DNA from: Cololabis saira
Lineage: Eukaryota > Chordata > Actinopteri > Beloniformes > Belonidae
Length of the DNA: 64,000 bases
Direction of reading: 5' to 3'
NCBI RefSeq assembly: GCF_033807715.1
Contig: NC_084607.1
Span: 15,424,941 to 15,488,940 of the forward strand
The notes under the pieces were generated by a model. That model worked only from the letters and a program-made list of their open reading frames with translations. It was not told where the DNA came from and did no database searches. Positions within the stretch are counted from its first letter, which is position 1. Each line of letters opens with the position of its first letter. Made by a program: the position numbers and the translations under genes. Shown in pieces: positions 28,901 to 41,900 of the stretch.

Positions 28901-31900
28901 GATGTCGAGTGTTTGATGTGAGCTCCCCACATCCTCCTCGTTCAACATCTGAACAATGTTATTTAAAGCTTTGGTCTGATAATGCGTCAGAAGGTTCAGA
29001 GAGGAGTGCTAAAGATAAAAGGGGGTTTTTATCAGTTCTTGTCCAGGAGATTTTCATTTTGACTTTCTCTCTTTCTCTCTGAAAGTAACCTGTTTTGGAA
29101 CTGAAACATACCAACCGCTGCTTTAAAATAAGTCAGATCAAAATAATTGTACAAATGTTGTGTTCTTCTGTTTTTTCCTTATATTTCGCCCCTCTTGGAG
29201 GGGACACAAAGAAGGCCAAATAGTTTTTTCATTGAAAATACAGATCTGTCCTGGTGTTTAAAACAGAATAAAAAAATATATTTGGAAGAATTCCAATCCA
29301 ATTATTTGGATCAGAACTTCCAAACCACTTGACAAAAACTGCAGTGTTAGGATGCTAATTTGGCATAATGGTGATAGTTTGCAAACTAATTTTGGTTTGA
29401 TTGATTCTACGTGTTTGCATGCCTGTACTATGAAAAAAATAATAATAATAATAAGGAATGTTGCAAATTGTTTAAGTCTTTGTCACAACTTAGCTTTGTA
29501 AGCTGGATATTTAGTAAATGCAACTTATTACTGGATTGAGTATTACCACTCCTGGGTTTTGATTTGACATTTTACAGGTAGATATCCACCTTGGCAAAGC
29601 TGTACTTATGTTGTTTTAGATTGGGTCACGTGTCTAAAATTATTTATTTTGTATTTTAATCATTATTACCATCCTTGATTAATTTTGTCTAAACTTCTTC
29701 TCAGACATACATGTATCAGGGAGAAGTGGATAGTAGAGTTTAAGACACTCAGAGACACAAGTCAAAGTTTTTTTGGTCTCTGAGTTTGTTTCTGTGCTGA
29801 ACGATCCACTGCAACGCCTCATTAGAGTTTCCCCTGCTGGCCTCGCCTACATGTTCCTGCTTGGCCCACAGATTTAATACAGTGATAAATGAATTCAACT
29901 TTCTTTTCTGGGCGCTGGGGAAGAGTCATAAATATAAAGCTCTTTTTGATTAGGAGTTTAGAATAGACAGAGTAAAGAATAACACTTGAGTTGAACTATG
30001 AGTTCATGGAGCGCTGCTGGGTGTGAGCCTTTAATAGGTCATGGCTTTACAAAAAGTTCAAAAATGCCAACATGTTTTGGCCTAGCAGGCCTTCCTCAAG
30101 GCAGATGACAAGGAACACAAAGGATTTCCTTCAAGCAGAGCAGCTTTTTCTACACGTAAACTATCATGTGATCAGCCCAGCTGCTATCTATTGACCTGGT
30201 AAATGTGAACAAGCATAATAATTAGATGCAGAGAGAGCCAAACATCAATTGGCATAAGTAGTAAAGAAGTATATAAACTAATATTAAAGAATAACACTAT
30301 TTGATATTACAAGCGTCACTTCTTGAGCTTTACAAACAAGTTCTTCATAAATACATCTTTACTGGCCATAGGGGGAAAAATGTGCAACATTTTACTGCTT
30401 TGAGATACAATTGCTTCAATCATTTAATTTTTTCAGTTTTTTACTCATTTAAATAGTTTTGTTGAGAAATAGTGATTTTGAGTGTACAAAATAAGATTAT
30501 TGTACACAATTATTGCAGAAGACCAGCCTTTTACCCCAACTCAATGGTGTGTTTAAAGATTAAACTCCTTTAAACAGGCCTAAAAACGTGACCTGGAGAT
30601 TTCTGGGGAGTTTTCTACAAATATTAATGTTATTAACTATGTATTTATCTGTTACATGGAAGACACAGGCTCTCTCAACCAGCGTATGACTCCAGCTTTA
30701 TTTTACTTAAAGCGATCAGAGATGAGATCAGAATGAGGTTCTTACTATCCTTCAGCTGGTACTCGATGGCTGCTTTCAGGTTGAAGGCTTCTATCAGGGC
30801 AGACTGCTGCAGTGCCAGTGTGTTGCCCACGCTCTGGACATCAGTGATTTCTGTTTTCATCCCAGCAAAAAACTCTGGTGTGCAGGCAAAATATCAAAAT
30901 GGTCAAATACTTAAAATAATGGCAGAGAAGTTAAAACTGAATTCACTAAAGTAGGGCACACAGAGTAGAAGATGGAATTTCCACTGAATTGTTTTACCTG
31001 GATGGTCCTTTCTTCCTCGTTCCATGATCTCTCTGACGTATTTGAGGGCTTGAGGGTAGTTCTTCAGGCTGTAGTACGTCAGGGCAATGTTGTAGGACAA
31101 CGCTGAACGAGAGAGTAGCAGCAGGAAGACAAAAACAGCATAATCTAAATAGAACCTGCTATATATTGGTCTCTGTGTTATTTGGATGGATTTTCAGTGG
31201 ATGTACAAAGTGACAAATGTGATATTTACATAACATGAAATTAAATCAACAGAAATTAAAATAGCATAAATTACTATGAATTCAAACTAGACTGGCATTG
31301 TAAATTTTCATAACACTTTTATGTGTGCTACTGCTCCTAATTTTTCTATACAACCTTAAGTGCTGCAAGTGAGTGAAAAGTTCATAGATACAGGGGACAT
31401 CCTGCATCTGTATGTTTTTATAGACACCAAGAGACAGCAGGATAATTCAAGTATGGGTGCAAATGGGTGAATGAGAGATGCATGATTGTGGACCGAGACA
31501 AGGTTAAAAAGGCTGATGAGTAAGTGGAGACCATTTGTTATTTATCAAAGACATGGGATTTTATTACTTTATCATATCTTCATTGAGACATCTATACATG
31601 CAGTTGACATCAGATTTATAGGAAAACTGTGTCTTTCTAAGATTAGCTTTTAAAAGACAAGAAAATGTTGGTCACTTGTGCTTTATCTCGTTTGAACCTT
31701 GTTTGAATCTGGATTTCTGGCCAAACATTTGACAACATTTATCTAATGAACTGTATTTCATTGGCTTTGTCTTTTTCTTACCGGTACCATCATGTGAAAA
31801 TTTTAGACTGGATCATTTCCGTTCATACATGAACATACATAGTCACCTCAGGCACCTTAATGTGCATCTTTGATTGATTACCTGGCTTGTATCCCAGCAC

Positions 31901-34611
31901 TTGCATGGCAGCTGTGAACCTTTTGCAGGCCTCCTCGTACTTGCCCTCCTGGTAAAGCAAACAGCCCAAACTGTAGACGTAGTCAGGGTCTTCCTGAGGC
32001 AGTTGCTCCAACAGCGACTAATAAATATGCAAAATCATGTGGATTCAGTCTCAGAAGAAAATGAATGAATGTTTATGTTTAGCTGCAAAAAATACATTTT
32101 TCCACATGGCATGATGTATAAAGTATCTGTTAATTGATCATTTGTGAGCAGTCATCACCTTGACAGTGGAGTAATCTTCCTCACAGTATTTGATGCAGGT
32201 TTGCAGCTTGACCATCTGTGTGGAACAGAGTTGAAAAATTCAGGAATTGGGGACACAAAATTGCTAATTAAATATATTTCTCTTTATGTACATGTGTTAA
32301 TCTGATTCAAATTCCTTAATACATTTCGATCATTTTTGTATAGATTGTAGAAGTTGAATCTTTTTTTAGCAAGATGGACTTAAATTCAATTTAAGGACAG
32401 CTTTCTTGTGATTTCTGGTAAAGGTATAGCGCATGATCAAAAAAAAAAAATGTAATAAAATAATTTGTTCCTAATGTACAACTGAAAACACTATTATGTC
32501 CCATTAAACTGATGACATTGCTTATTTGAATCAAATGGAAAAATTACAATGTGGAGCCTGTGAAAAGTTAGTATTCTGGTGTAAACACAGTTTCACATGG
32601 CATCGTCATTATGCTAAACTCAGTGGGGTGTGTCTGTGTGCGTTTTGTACCTTGGTGTGACTGCTGGGGTTGTCGAGTGCTAAAGAGGCTTTGCTGGCTT
32701 CAGAATAAGCCCCGGCTTTGTATAGGGACTGGGCGTAGTAAACCTTGTACTCCTCCACCTCGGGGTGCAGCTGGGTGAGCTGCTCATAACACTCTGCAGC
32801 ATTGGCAAAGTCCTGGATGTGATAGTAGCAGTAACCCAGCAGTGACAGAGCCGCCCTGGACTGAGACACAGAGGAAAGTGAGAGTTACCATGATGACCAT
32901 TGGGAGCAACTCATCAGATAGAAAAACATTTTAATTAAAAATTAATTTAGTGTTCTTCACAATGTTACACAGAAACAGCTAAATATTCTGTTGTGACAAA
33001 TGTTCTTATAGTGAACATGAATGAACACATGAATAGTTATAAGGGGCGGTACACACAAAATAAGATTACACACATATACTGTATTATACAATCCCCAAAG
33101 GTGAAAGTTTGAAAATCATGAAGGATAACTTAAGTTGGAAGTATACACCAGAGGTGTATACTTTTTAAAGTTTCCTACATAGTTTGTGGGCATTAATGTC
33201 AGCAAAACCATTTTGAGTTGCAGTGTGTTTGGACTAAATATGTAAACTGTTTGGATGACATGATTACAAATAAAGCTAAGGAAGACCACTGGCAGATGCA
33301 TTTCATCAATGAACAACATGAGTAGTTGCTAATCACACCTGCATGATTTCATAATGTTTCAACTTTGGCGAACAAAGCGTGTGACTCTTTTTTGTTGCAA
33401 TAACCAATCAGCAACAAAACAAAATATTATTTCAAGGGGGAACAAGCAAACATGTGTATTGAAATTGTGAGGGTCAAATGTTTCTGCTGTTATTTGGAAA
33501 TGCAGTTATTTTTTATATTCTACATCATTTAAGGACCTCCCAGGCCTTTCTGTGTGGAGTTTGCATGTTCTCCCCGTGCTTGCGTGGGTTTTCTCCGGGT
33601 ACTCCGGCTTCCTCCCACAGTCCAAAAACATGCATATTAGGTTAATTGATGATTCTAAAATTGCCCGTAGGTGTGAGCGTGAGTGTGATTGTGAGCATGG
33701 TTTGTGTGTCTATATGTGGCCCTGTGATGGACTGGTGACCTGTCCAGGGTGTAACCCCTGCCTCTCACCTAAAATGAGCTGGGATAGGCTCCAGCAGACC
33801 CCCGTGACCCCGCAAGGGATAAAGCGGGTATAGATAATGGATGGATGGATGGATGGATCATTTAAGGACATAGAACAACATAAAATAAACAGTTTTTTTT
33901 ACTATGGCTTGGTTGATAACACCGGCAGACACTCTGGAAAGTGGCTAAATCTTCAGAATCAAATATATTAAGTTCACTAATTGAAAGTGCATTTTAAGAC
34001 TCCGATTTATACAATGCATGGTCAACAGAAGGCCAAAATCCAGAACGGGATTGCTTTGAAAAGAGGGTGAATGTCCTATATCACGTGGATTGACATTGCA
34101 TTATCTTTTAGTCCTGAGCCATGTCTTTGGATTTTTGTGCTGAAACTAACAAAAGCAAAGTGAAACAAGAAAACACAGACAATGTGAGGCTTCCATCTGA
34201 CTACATAAGAACATTTGTCATTACTCACAGTTGATCTCAATCACCAGATACAAAAAGCTATTCTTGGTTTGCAACATAATAACTTGTTGGCTTTAGGGAT
34301 TAACCAGTTATTAGACAGGCCAACTATAGCGGCTGATATTTAGCTTTTTGTAGACATTGGCATCTGTCATTTCTCTTATACAAATAGTGATTATAGAAAA
34401 AAAAAAAAAAGAAATCAAGCGACTTTGTGGTCACCACACTGTGGTCTTGAGTTATCTCCCACCCCCAGCACTATGGGATGTGTTAGGTATCACCAGACGT
34501 TCTCTTACTCACTACAAGAAAGCCCAGATTAAGATAATGAAATTCAGAATAAAAATTTGTTTTCTTTAACAGAACTAAAAGACAGCAATTGTGTGTGTGT
34601 GTGTGTGTATG

Positions 34612-34704
<93 letters not shown>

Positions 34705-34766
34705 ACACATACACACATACATACATATACATATATATATATACATAATATAATATAATATACATC

Positions 34767-34805
<39 letters not shown>

Positions 34806-35495
34806 AGTTGTTACTTTTTATTAAAATCAACTTGGCCCCTTATACAATTCCACCTGAGAGTACCTGAGTAAAACTGGTGTTTATATTTCACATCATTCTG
34901 CCTTGTAAACACACAAAGTGCATTTCTGCAGCCCCCCCAAGAACACTGACTTACCTTAGTGTGTTTCTGAAGTTGGCCGTTCAGGATGTGAATTGCTTCA
35001 ACATACTGACCGTCTGTGATCTGAAACACACATTAACATAGGATGTTATGGTTTGTAGTTCATATTCTGAAGTCGCCTGCTTCCGAATTGATAAAACATT
35101 TCAAGAACATTTGGGTATTTTGTTGCGCTAATGTTTAAAATCCATCATTATTATTATTTTATTTTTTTTAATAAATGGGATTTGACTAAACATAATGAAA
35201 ATACAAAACCATCGCAGGGTTTACATTTCATTTGCTGCTTTAGTGTGCTTGTTTGTGTGTGCAGAATTTTCAAGAATACAGCAATAAGTTGTGCAGAGTG
35301 CATCGAGTCGAGTATTTATATTTCAATGAGAAACAGACAATGCAATTAATTCATTTTGAACGAAGTTCATTCAAAGTGTGTCTGCAAAGTCGCTGTAAAG
35401 CTAGGACGCTAAGCTAAGCTCCCCCCAAACGACAATATTCTCACCAGTCCATAGATTGTAGCCGTGTACTCTCCGTCTCTGATAGCTGTCATCAT
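19988..35495 (-). CDS. ift70: IFT70 / TTC30 (fleer) tetratricopeptide intraflagellar transport protein, complete, 19 exons
   Basis: A TPR subunit of the IFT-B complex that moves tubulin and other cargo along the ciliary axoneme; the zebrafish mutant is fleer. Coding exons on the minus strand: 35445-35495, 34955-35020, 32651-32860, 32159-32215, 31882-32017, 30998-31102, 30746-30874, 28489-28538, 27664-27816, 26308-26373, 26136-26189, 25775-25840, 25396-25466, 24682-24889, 24083-24154, 22883-22986, 22483-22561, 20538-20667 and 19988-20124. They join in frame to 647 residues (mammalian about 665). TPR-like pairs are clear, for example [20 protein letters not shown] and the near-invariant stretch [12 protein letters not shown]. 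The C-terminus ends EVTGWNK. All introns start GT, including one weak donor (GTTGAC after exon 12). Two adjacent ATGs open the frame; the first (35495) is used. A poly(A) signal may lie near 19622-19627. Confidence 0.96.
27138..27330. repeat. Probable MITE fragment in ift70 intron
   Basis: It begins AAGGCTGCGTCCCAATACTC and has an internal GTGTCCCAATTCCTC echo followed by a CTAGGGGCT-type stretch, a pattern I associate with fish DNA-transposon remnants. Both ends are degraded. Confidence 0.45.
33535..33857 (+). mobile_element. L2-like LINE 3' tail with TGGA repeat
   Basis: It contains the widespread fish LINE 3' region: GCATGTTCTCCCCGTGCTTG, then GGACTGGTGACCTGTCCAGG, then GCTGGGATAGGCTCCAGCAG, ending in a short GGAT repeat. 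Only the 3' end is present, in an ift70 intron and antisense to that gene. Confidence 0.8.
34591..34804. repeat. Compound GT/AT/AC plus ATA microsatellite
   Basis: GT, then AT, then AC/ATAC blocks give near-perfect self-complementarity, followed by an ATA trinucleotide run from about 34770. It lies in ift70 intron 2, about 150 bp downstream (in gene sense) of exon 2. Confidence 0.95.
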
Positions 35496-35598
35496 TTAAA
35501 TAAAAAAACAACCGCATTCATGAAATTAGTTGTTTTTTTCGCGTATTCCTCCCAGTTAACTTCTTAGTTGGCTTCTCATTGCAAAGCATTAGAGAGTC

Positions 35599-35611
35599 GT
35601 TGCTTAGCAAC
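35599..35611. promoter_or_regulatory. RFX X-box in the ift70 promoter
   Basis: GTTGCTTAGCAAC lies 104 bp upstream of the ift70 ATG. The right half AGCAAC matches the RFX half-site RGYAAC exactly and the left half GTTGCT differs from GTNRCC at one base, with a 1-bp spacer. X-boxes at this distance are the classical RFX/DAF-19 control site of ciliary genes. The match is seen; function is inferred. Confidence 0.7.
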
Positions 35612-35639
35612 AAAGTATCCGGAAAAATACCGGAACAGG

Positions 35640-38600
35640 AAATACGAAGGATCTTTTTTTTTTATTTTATTTTTTTTATTTAAAATGTATCGTTTACATA
35701 AAATAAGGCATAGAAACCATGGCAATGAACTTAATTACGCAAGGCACATAGAACACATAGAGCTTAGAGATGATTGTCCACAAAGGTCTTTTTTAAAGAC
35801 AGAGAGGAGGTCTTTAAAAAAAAATAAATAAATAAACAAAATGAATTAAAATCATTATGTCACTTGATTGTTAAAACAAAAATACACAGAGGTTTGTCCT
35901 TAATTAGCTTTCGGTGGTAACGTATTGTTCTATAATAAATTGTGTAATTTTATACAGTCATCTATCTTTGAAATGTACATATTTTTTATTGAATCATCTG
36001 TTCTGCGTCTATTTAAATTTGTTTTGGACACTGTGTGCTTTTGTGTGTTGCACAACCTACCATGTGTATTTTGGAAAACGTTTATTTAGTCTGTAATTCT
36101 GTGGACAGATGTTGTCCAGGTGTATGAGATCAAAAGTAAAACCTGGGGGTGATCTGATCCAAGACCACATACATGTAAGTACTGTCATAAAAGGGAAATT
36201 AGAATTCAACAGCCATGCCTTAGAGATACACAATGTCCACCTGTGTTGCTGCAATGTTTCCATTACAACATCACATCTTTTTAGTTTAGTCTATAAATGT
36301 TAACGATTATTTCTCTCTCTGTCTTCCTTTCTTCCTTCATTATTTTCCTGCTTCATTCTTTCTTTCTGGCATTACAAAACCTGAGAGTTTTTGGTCAAAA
36401 CATGGGTTGTACAGAATGGTTTATTGTTCTTGAATTTTTATTTTTTTCGAAGTTTGTAACTTCAAAACTAAAGATAGTTTTGCAATCAAATTGTTCTTTC
36501 TTTCTTTTCACAAGGTAGAGTACACGCACAGACTGGTAAGGATTTCATATATGAATTATGTATGACTGGATTTTATCCAAAGGTCATAAAAGGAACAACA
36601 TATTCAAACGCACACACAAACACCGACCAAGGTGCTGGAGCTTTGCCTCCACCCCAAACCACACTGATGACCACCGAGCCTCCATAATGATGGGGGAATG
36701 GCTACATCCTGTGTGTGTATGTGTGTGTTTAAAAGTGTAAGGGTACATTTTTGTGTGTGTGTATTTGCATGTGCATGCATGCTTATGTGGTGCAGGGGTG
36801 TGTGTTGTGTCTGTCTTTTACCAGATCTCTCTGCGCGTCTTGTATGCCTTTCACTGACTTCTGTTGGAGCAAAGGCAAACCTTTACATGAGAGGAGCTGC
36901 AGAACTACAGGTATTGTATTTTATATATAATATTTGGTTTAAATATATCATAGGTTGATGATTATGTAAAGGCAAATGAGTGCTGTGAGATGGGTATAGT
37001 GCCTGTTTACCTCACAACACACAAGTATTACTTTTATCTTTAGACTAGAAGAATATGCCTTGTATTCATGTTGCATGAGCTGCTCTATAACTGCATGTTT
37101 GAAATAAAACTGAATAGTCCTCCTTGCTCATTTTGTGCATGAACTTAACAAAGCATATAATTGTTTTCTTTCCTGCGCTACAAAGCCGTGCTTGTTTTAT
37201 AGGTGCCAGATTGAGCTGATCAGATTTTTAGTTGCTTATGAAAGAAATTGCAGCAAAGATTCAGGCAGAGAATGCGATTTGTGTATTGCAGTATTATTGC
37301 AGTATTACTGCAGAACAGCTGCAATATTGGTGTTTGGTTTGTTTAAATATTTCAAGGGCATGTTTTGCTTCAATTTAATCTACTAAAACCTGGTGCAATT
37401 TTTTTTCTTGCTGATTTGGGCCCCCATTAAAAAATTAGATATTATGACAACGAAAGCTTTGATGTCCACATATGTGTACGCCAGGTCTTAGGAGGTTATG
37501 TCATGAGTGTGATACATAAGTCTTGTCTCCTGCAGATCTCAGGAACATGTTCTCTCAAAGATTAAGGGATATTTTCTTTATATACATGTTTTTACAGCAA
37601 AAGTTGAAGGAAATCTGACATGATGAACATTGCAGTTTTTAGTGGATGTATTTGTGGCCATCAAACGTGAAATCAACCTGCACTTAAGAGAATTAATGAA
37701 ATATGTCAATGTTTTAAAACTGATATCTAACAGTGTTAAAGAGACGTCACATTTATGTGCTTAAAACTTAAATTGGGTTCCATGAGTGGCAAAAATTACA
37801 GCGGACAGGTAGCTGGAGGCTGGAACCATCTCTGATTCATCAACCGAATATGTGAGTTTGTTTTAAACACACGTGTCCAGTGTGTCCAGCTGTATAGTCT
37901 ACTAAAGTTTCAGTGTATTATTGTTGGCTTATGTGGGACAAACGTGAAGTTACAGGAGTGGTTTGTACTCAGCATGCCTCTGCAGCTCTCCTCCCTGTTT
38001 TCCAAATCTCTCTCTGTCAGTTCAGGTTTGTGCATCGGTGTTCTGATTGGATCTTGGACTCGCTTTTAAATGTGAGCTGACTGGTTGGCGCTGAGACTTT
38101 ATAGCCTCGGGGCGACTTTCTTTCTTCCACCGTCTGACGCATGTGGAAGATTTGGGCGTTTGTACAACAATGAGTTATATTCCCTCCCTTCAGCTTTTCC
38201 TGCATTGAAAGCTGTACAGTTTGTTTTTTCATTGAAGAGTGAAATATTCACAGACATCCAGCTTTGTCTATATTTTTCTTCCCAAAAAAGAAAGAATGCA
38301 ATTCAGAATTTAGAATGAGTTTTCATGTGTGATTTTTATATTTTTATGTATCTTTTATGTCTCGCTTTTGTCTAAAAATGCAAAACAGACTCAAAATCAG
38401 TGATTTATATTTAATATCAGGAAACTGCTTCGGGTCAACCTTCATTAAACAAAGATGCAAAATGGGACTCATTTAGCATTCAATCAAAAGTTGTTTTCTG
38501 GATTAAAACTCAATAAATAAAGAAGGAATAAGGATTAAACCATACCAGTAGGACTCATTTCAGTGTCAAAAGACTTCAAATAGGATGAAACAATGAAGAA

Positions 38601-38900
38601 AAAAATAGAAAGTACTAAGTGAACATCCAAAAAGAGAAGTTTATGAGGTCTTAATGAACTGAATCTGTAACATTTGTAACATTTCTGCATCCAAATACCA
38701 CTAAGACATGATTCAAAAGCCCTCTTATACAACATGTCTTTATATTTTTGTTTATAGCAACTGATTTTAAGGTTTCTAGTCAACCACTCCACTGCTATTT
38801 TCCAGGCTGTGTGTCTATTTGTGTGTTGGTCTTAGAGTTTTAACTTAACCATTTCTCAGGTACATAATTCCTTTACATGAAGCCTTTTTTCCCTTTTTTG
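35640..38900. other. Intergenic region between ift70 and the small secreted-protein gene
   Basis: AT-rich sequence with poly-T/A runs and GT-rich patches (about 36710-36830). I see no supported coding exon, RNA gene or clear transposon. A 5' untranslated exon of the downstream gene could be here. Confidence 0.4.
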
Positions 38901-38904
38901 CTTT

Positions 38905-38910
38905 TATAAA
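38905..38910 (+). promoter_or_regulatory. Candidate TATA box (TATAAA) upstream of the small secreted-protein gene
   Basis: TTTTATAAAC lies 93 bp before the ATG at 38998. However, TCTCCTTCTTTAG at 38971-38983 also looks like a splice acceptor, so the ATG exon may instead be exon 2 with the true promoter further upstream. The two readings are mutually exclusive. Confidence 0.3.
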
Positions 38911-38997
38911 CTATCTCAGTCTAACTCAGTCTGGGGCTGATGAGGATAAATTGCCAATGACTCACATGTGTCTCCTTCTTTAGGTTTTGGTCTCAAA

Positions 38998-41900
38998 ATG
39001 ACCCTCAAACTGAGCGTGATGTTGCTGTTACTGGCCGTCGCCACAGTAACTGTGCTGGCCCAGAGGCGACGCCCGACGTCGAAGGCTGCCAGCGAGTGGA
39101 ACTACAGGGATGGCTGTGAGCACCCAGATTAAAATGTCTTTACTCTAGATTGAAGGTCAAATTCAGGACAGAAGGATGATGTCAGTGCTGGAACTGAGTG
39201 TTGCAGCGTGTCCCAAGCAATTCTCACCCTCATATCAATCTTTACTTGTACAGTATAGCACTTTTAAGCACTCACTGTTGACCAAAGTGCTTTACAGTTA
39301 AATATAACAAACACATGGACTGCATAAAATAGTCCATGTTGGAAACATTTTATTTGTAAAAACTGGTAAATTTGTGCAAACTGGTAAAAAATAGCAAGTT
39401 CTGTTGACAGATTTGGCTTTATTTACATTGTATTTGTCTAGGAGGGTTAAACGAACAGACAAACAAAAACCCAAGAATTTTCTTTGTTAGCAATCCAGCT
39501 CCTTTTCTCAAAAATACAATCAAAACTTAATCTTTTAAGGTTCCAAGCTCCAATTTGTGCCAAAAGGCAAATGTAGTGATGACTCACTGGCTGGCTCCAC
39601 ATGATACCATGGACTTAATAGAAAGAGTTGGACAAGAAGATATAGTTCAATTCAATTCAATTCAATTTTATTTGTATAGCGTCTAATACAACAAATGTTG
39701 TCTCTAGGCACTTTCTTACATAAACAGTGGCAAGGAAAAACTCCCCTTTAGGAGGAAAGAAACCTTGAGCAGGACCAGGCTCATAAGGGGGGGGTCCTCC
39801 TGCCGAAGGCCAGACTGGGGGGGTCGGGGACGTCAGCAGCACACAGCAGACATCCACGCAGGCAGGTGGAAGCAGCAGTGGGATGACCGGGGGGGGACCC
39901 CAGCTCCTGAAGCTCCGGCCTGCAAACATGCAAAAAAGAGAAAAAAGGGGGCCAGCACAAGAAACTACAGGAATGATGGCTTTGAGATACTTATAATAAA
40001 TAAAAATGGAAAAGGAGAAGAAAGGAAGGGAAGAGGAGAGGAGAAGAAGGGTTAGAGCCAAGGAACTGCTCAGTGGATCATGTCGGTACCCCCTGCAGCA
40101 GAGGCCTATAGCAGCATATCTACCACGAAGCTATATTTGAGACTAACTATTATAGTCTTGTTCTATAGCTGCAGCTATGACTACTGACTCTAATACACTA
40201 TAGTTTACACTAACTAGAGATTTACTCACACCAACTAGAGGTTTACTAAACACTAACTATAGGCTTTACTAAACAGAAAGGTTTAGTTTAGTACAGACAT
40301 AGTACTGAGACCCCCAATGCTTGGCTAAATGACTGCAGCCTTGAGGATCTCTGGAGTGCTATCAGAGCACAATGTTGTGCTGAGTTATGGTTCTAAGCAA
40401 GATTAATCCATCCAAAAAAGGTGCAGAAGAACCTGGAGAAATGTATTCAAGCGACTGCTCAGTGTATTACGAAGTGGCACCAAACACTAGGAGCTGTTCC
40501 GGTTGCTGCCAGGGGAAGCAACAAATGAGCTTGAGCCCTAGTGGTCGTTTGAGGAACTGCACAGTTTGAGACTTCCTTGTGTCACACTCGCATGCTGGGT
40601 GTAGGATGTAAGGATCAATAAAGTGTATTTCCCTTACTATTTAATCCTGAAAAAGTTTTTAGTAAATATATTATCTGCCAGGCAACAAACACATTAGGAC
40701 TGTTTGTCTGTGACTTTTCTGTGCAGCTGATCAGGTCAACATGCGTAACGTGGCCAACCTGACTCAGGTTCTGGACGACTGGAGGTTCGACATTCTGACC
40801 CAGATGAAAGGACTCCTGCAGAACGACCACCAGTCTCTGCTGCCGGACTATGCCAGGTACGCTGGATGGGCAGGGCCAGAGTATAGATGGGGCCTGAGGT
40901 TGGTCATACAGGTTATATGAGACGGGAGACAGTGTTTATCTGTCACACTGTCCATTCATTCATGATGAGGCACTGTCTCAAAAATCAGATATCTGTTTGC
41001 TTTGTGGTACTCTTGCTTTTAATGTGGTCGGAGCCATTCTGATCTGAGGTGTCCACTATTCCATTTTGATATTTTGTAATAAAACTTTTGAGTTTAGTTG
41101 AGCTATAGACTTCTGACAACTAACTTGTCAGAAGTTAATCTATAACAGATAAGAGAGAGCTCTTCTAAGTACTAATATCAATGAGTAGATCCATATCTGT
41201 TCATGATAAAATCCCATCAGGGTTTCAGAGTCCTGTTTTTTTTGCCTGAAATGATCTTGTATATTTTGAATCTGCCAGATCAGCTGATCTGTAGTTCAGG
41301 CTGTCCCCAACTGAATTTTCACACTTTGTTATTGAAAAGAATTGCAGAAAAGGTACATTTTTGCTCAGGGTGGCTTTCAGCTTTCTAAAAGTGTCATAAA
41401 AAATGTATAACCAAGAACGCCAGAGGTGAATAAGTGTAACATAACTATCATCTTGGACAAAGAGACAAGTGGGACTTTGATTAAAAACTAACAAGCACAA
41501 AAGAAACAAAAAACTGGGACGATGATGGATTCAAGCAGGAAGGATCACTGACATCTGCTGAAAGGAAAGAGCTTAATTGCACATCTCTGTAACAACAACA
41601 AAGTAAATTCTACAGTGATTATTCACTACTCAACAGGGGCATGTGATGGCTGGATGAGGAGCAACGCCTGAAAAACACTCACAGTTTATCACCATTCTGA
41701 AATTGTTGCAATAACGTTACCATCTGGCTGCAACCCATTTGAAAATCCCAACCTGGTCTCACTCCTACCTCATCATATGCTGACGCTGATTCAGGATCCT
41801 GCTGCAGGATCAGTTTTGAACACAGTGAGCACCCTCAAAGTATCACTTTGGAAGTGTTGGGTTTCCTTGGCTGGTATCCTGGTACCGGTAGTCAGGAAAC

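Noticed and set aside
39657..40061. 134-codon minus frame
   Set aside because: It lies wholly in a dispersed repeat with G-rich and A-rich tracts, with no domain features.
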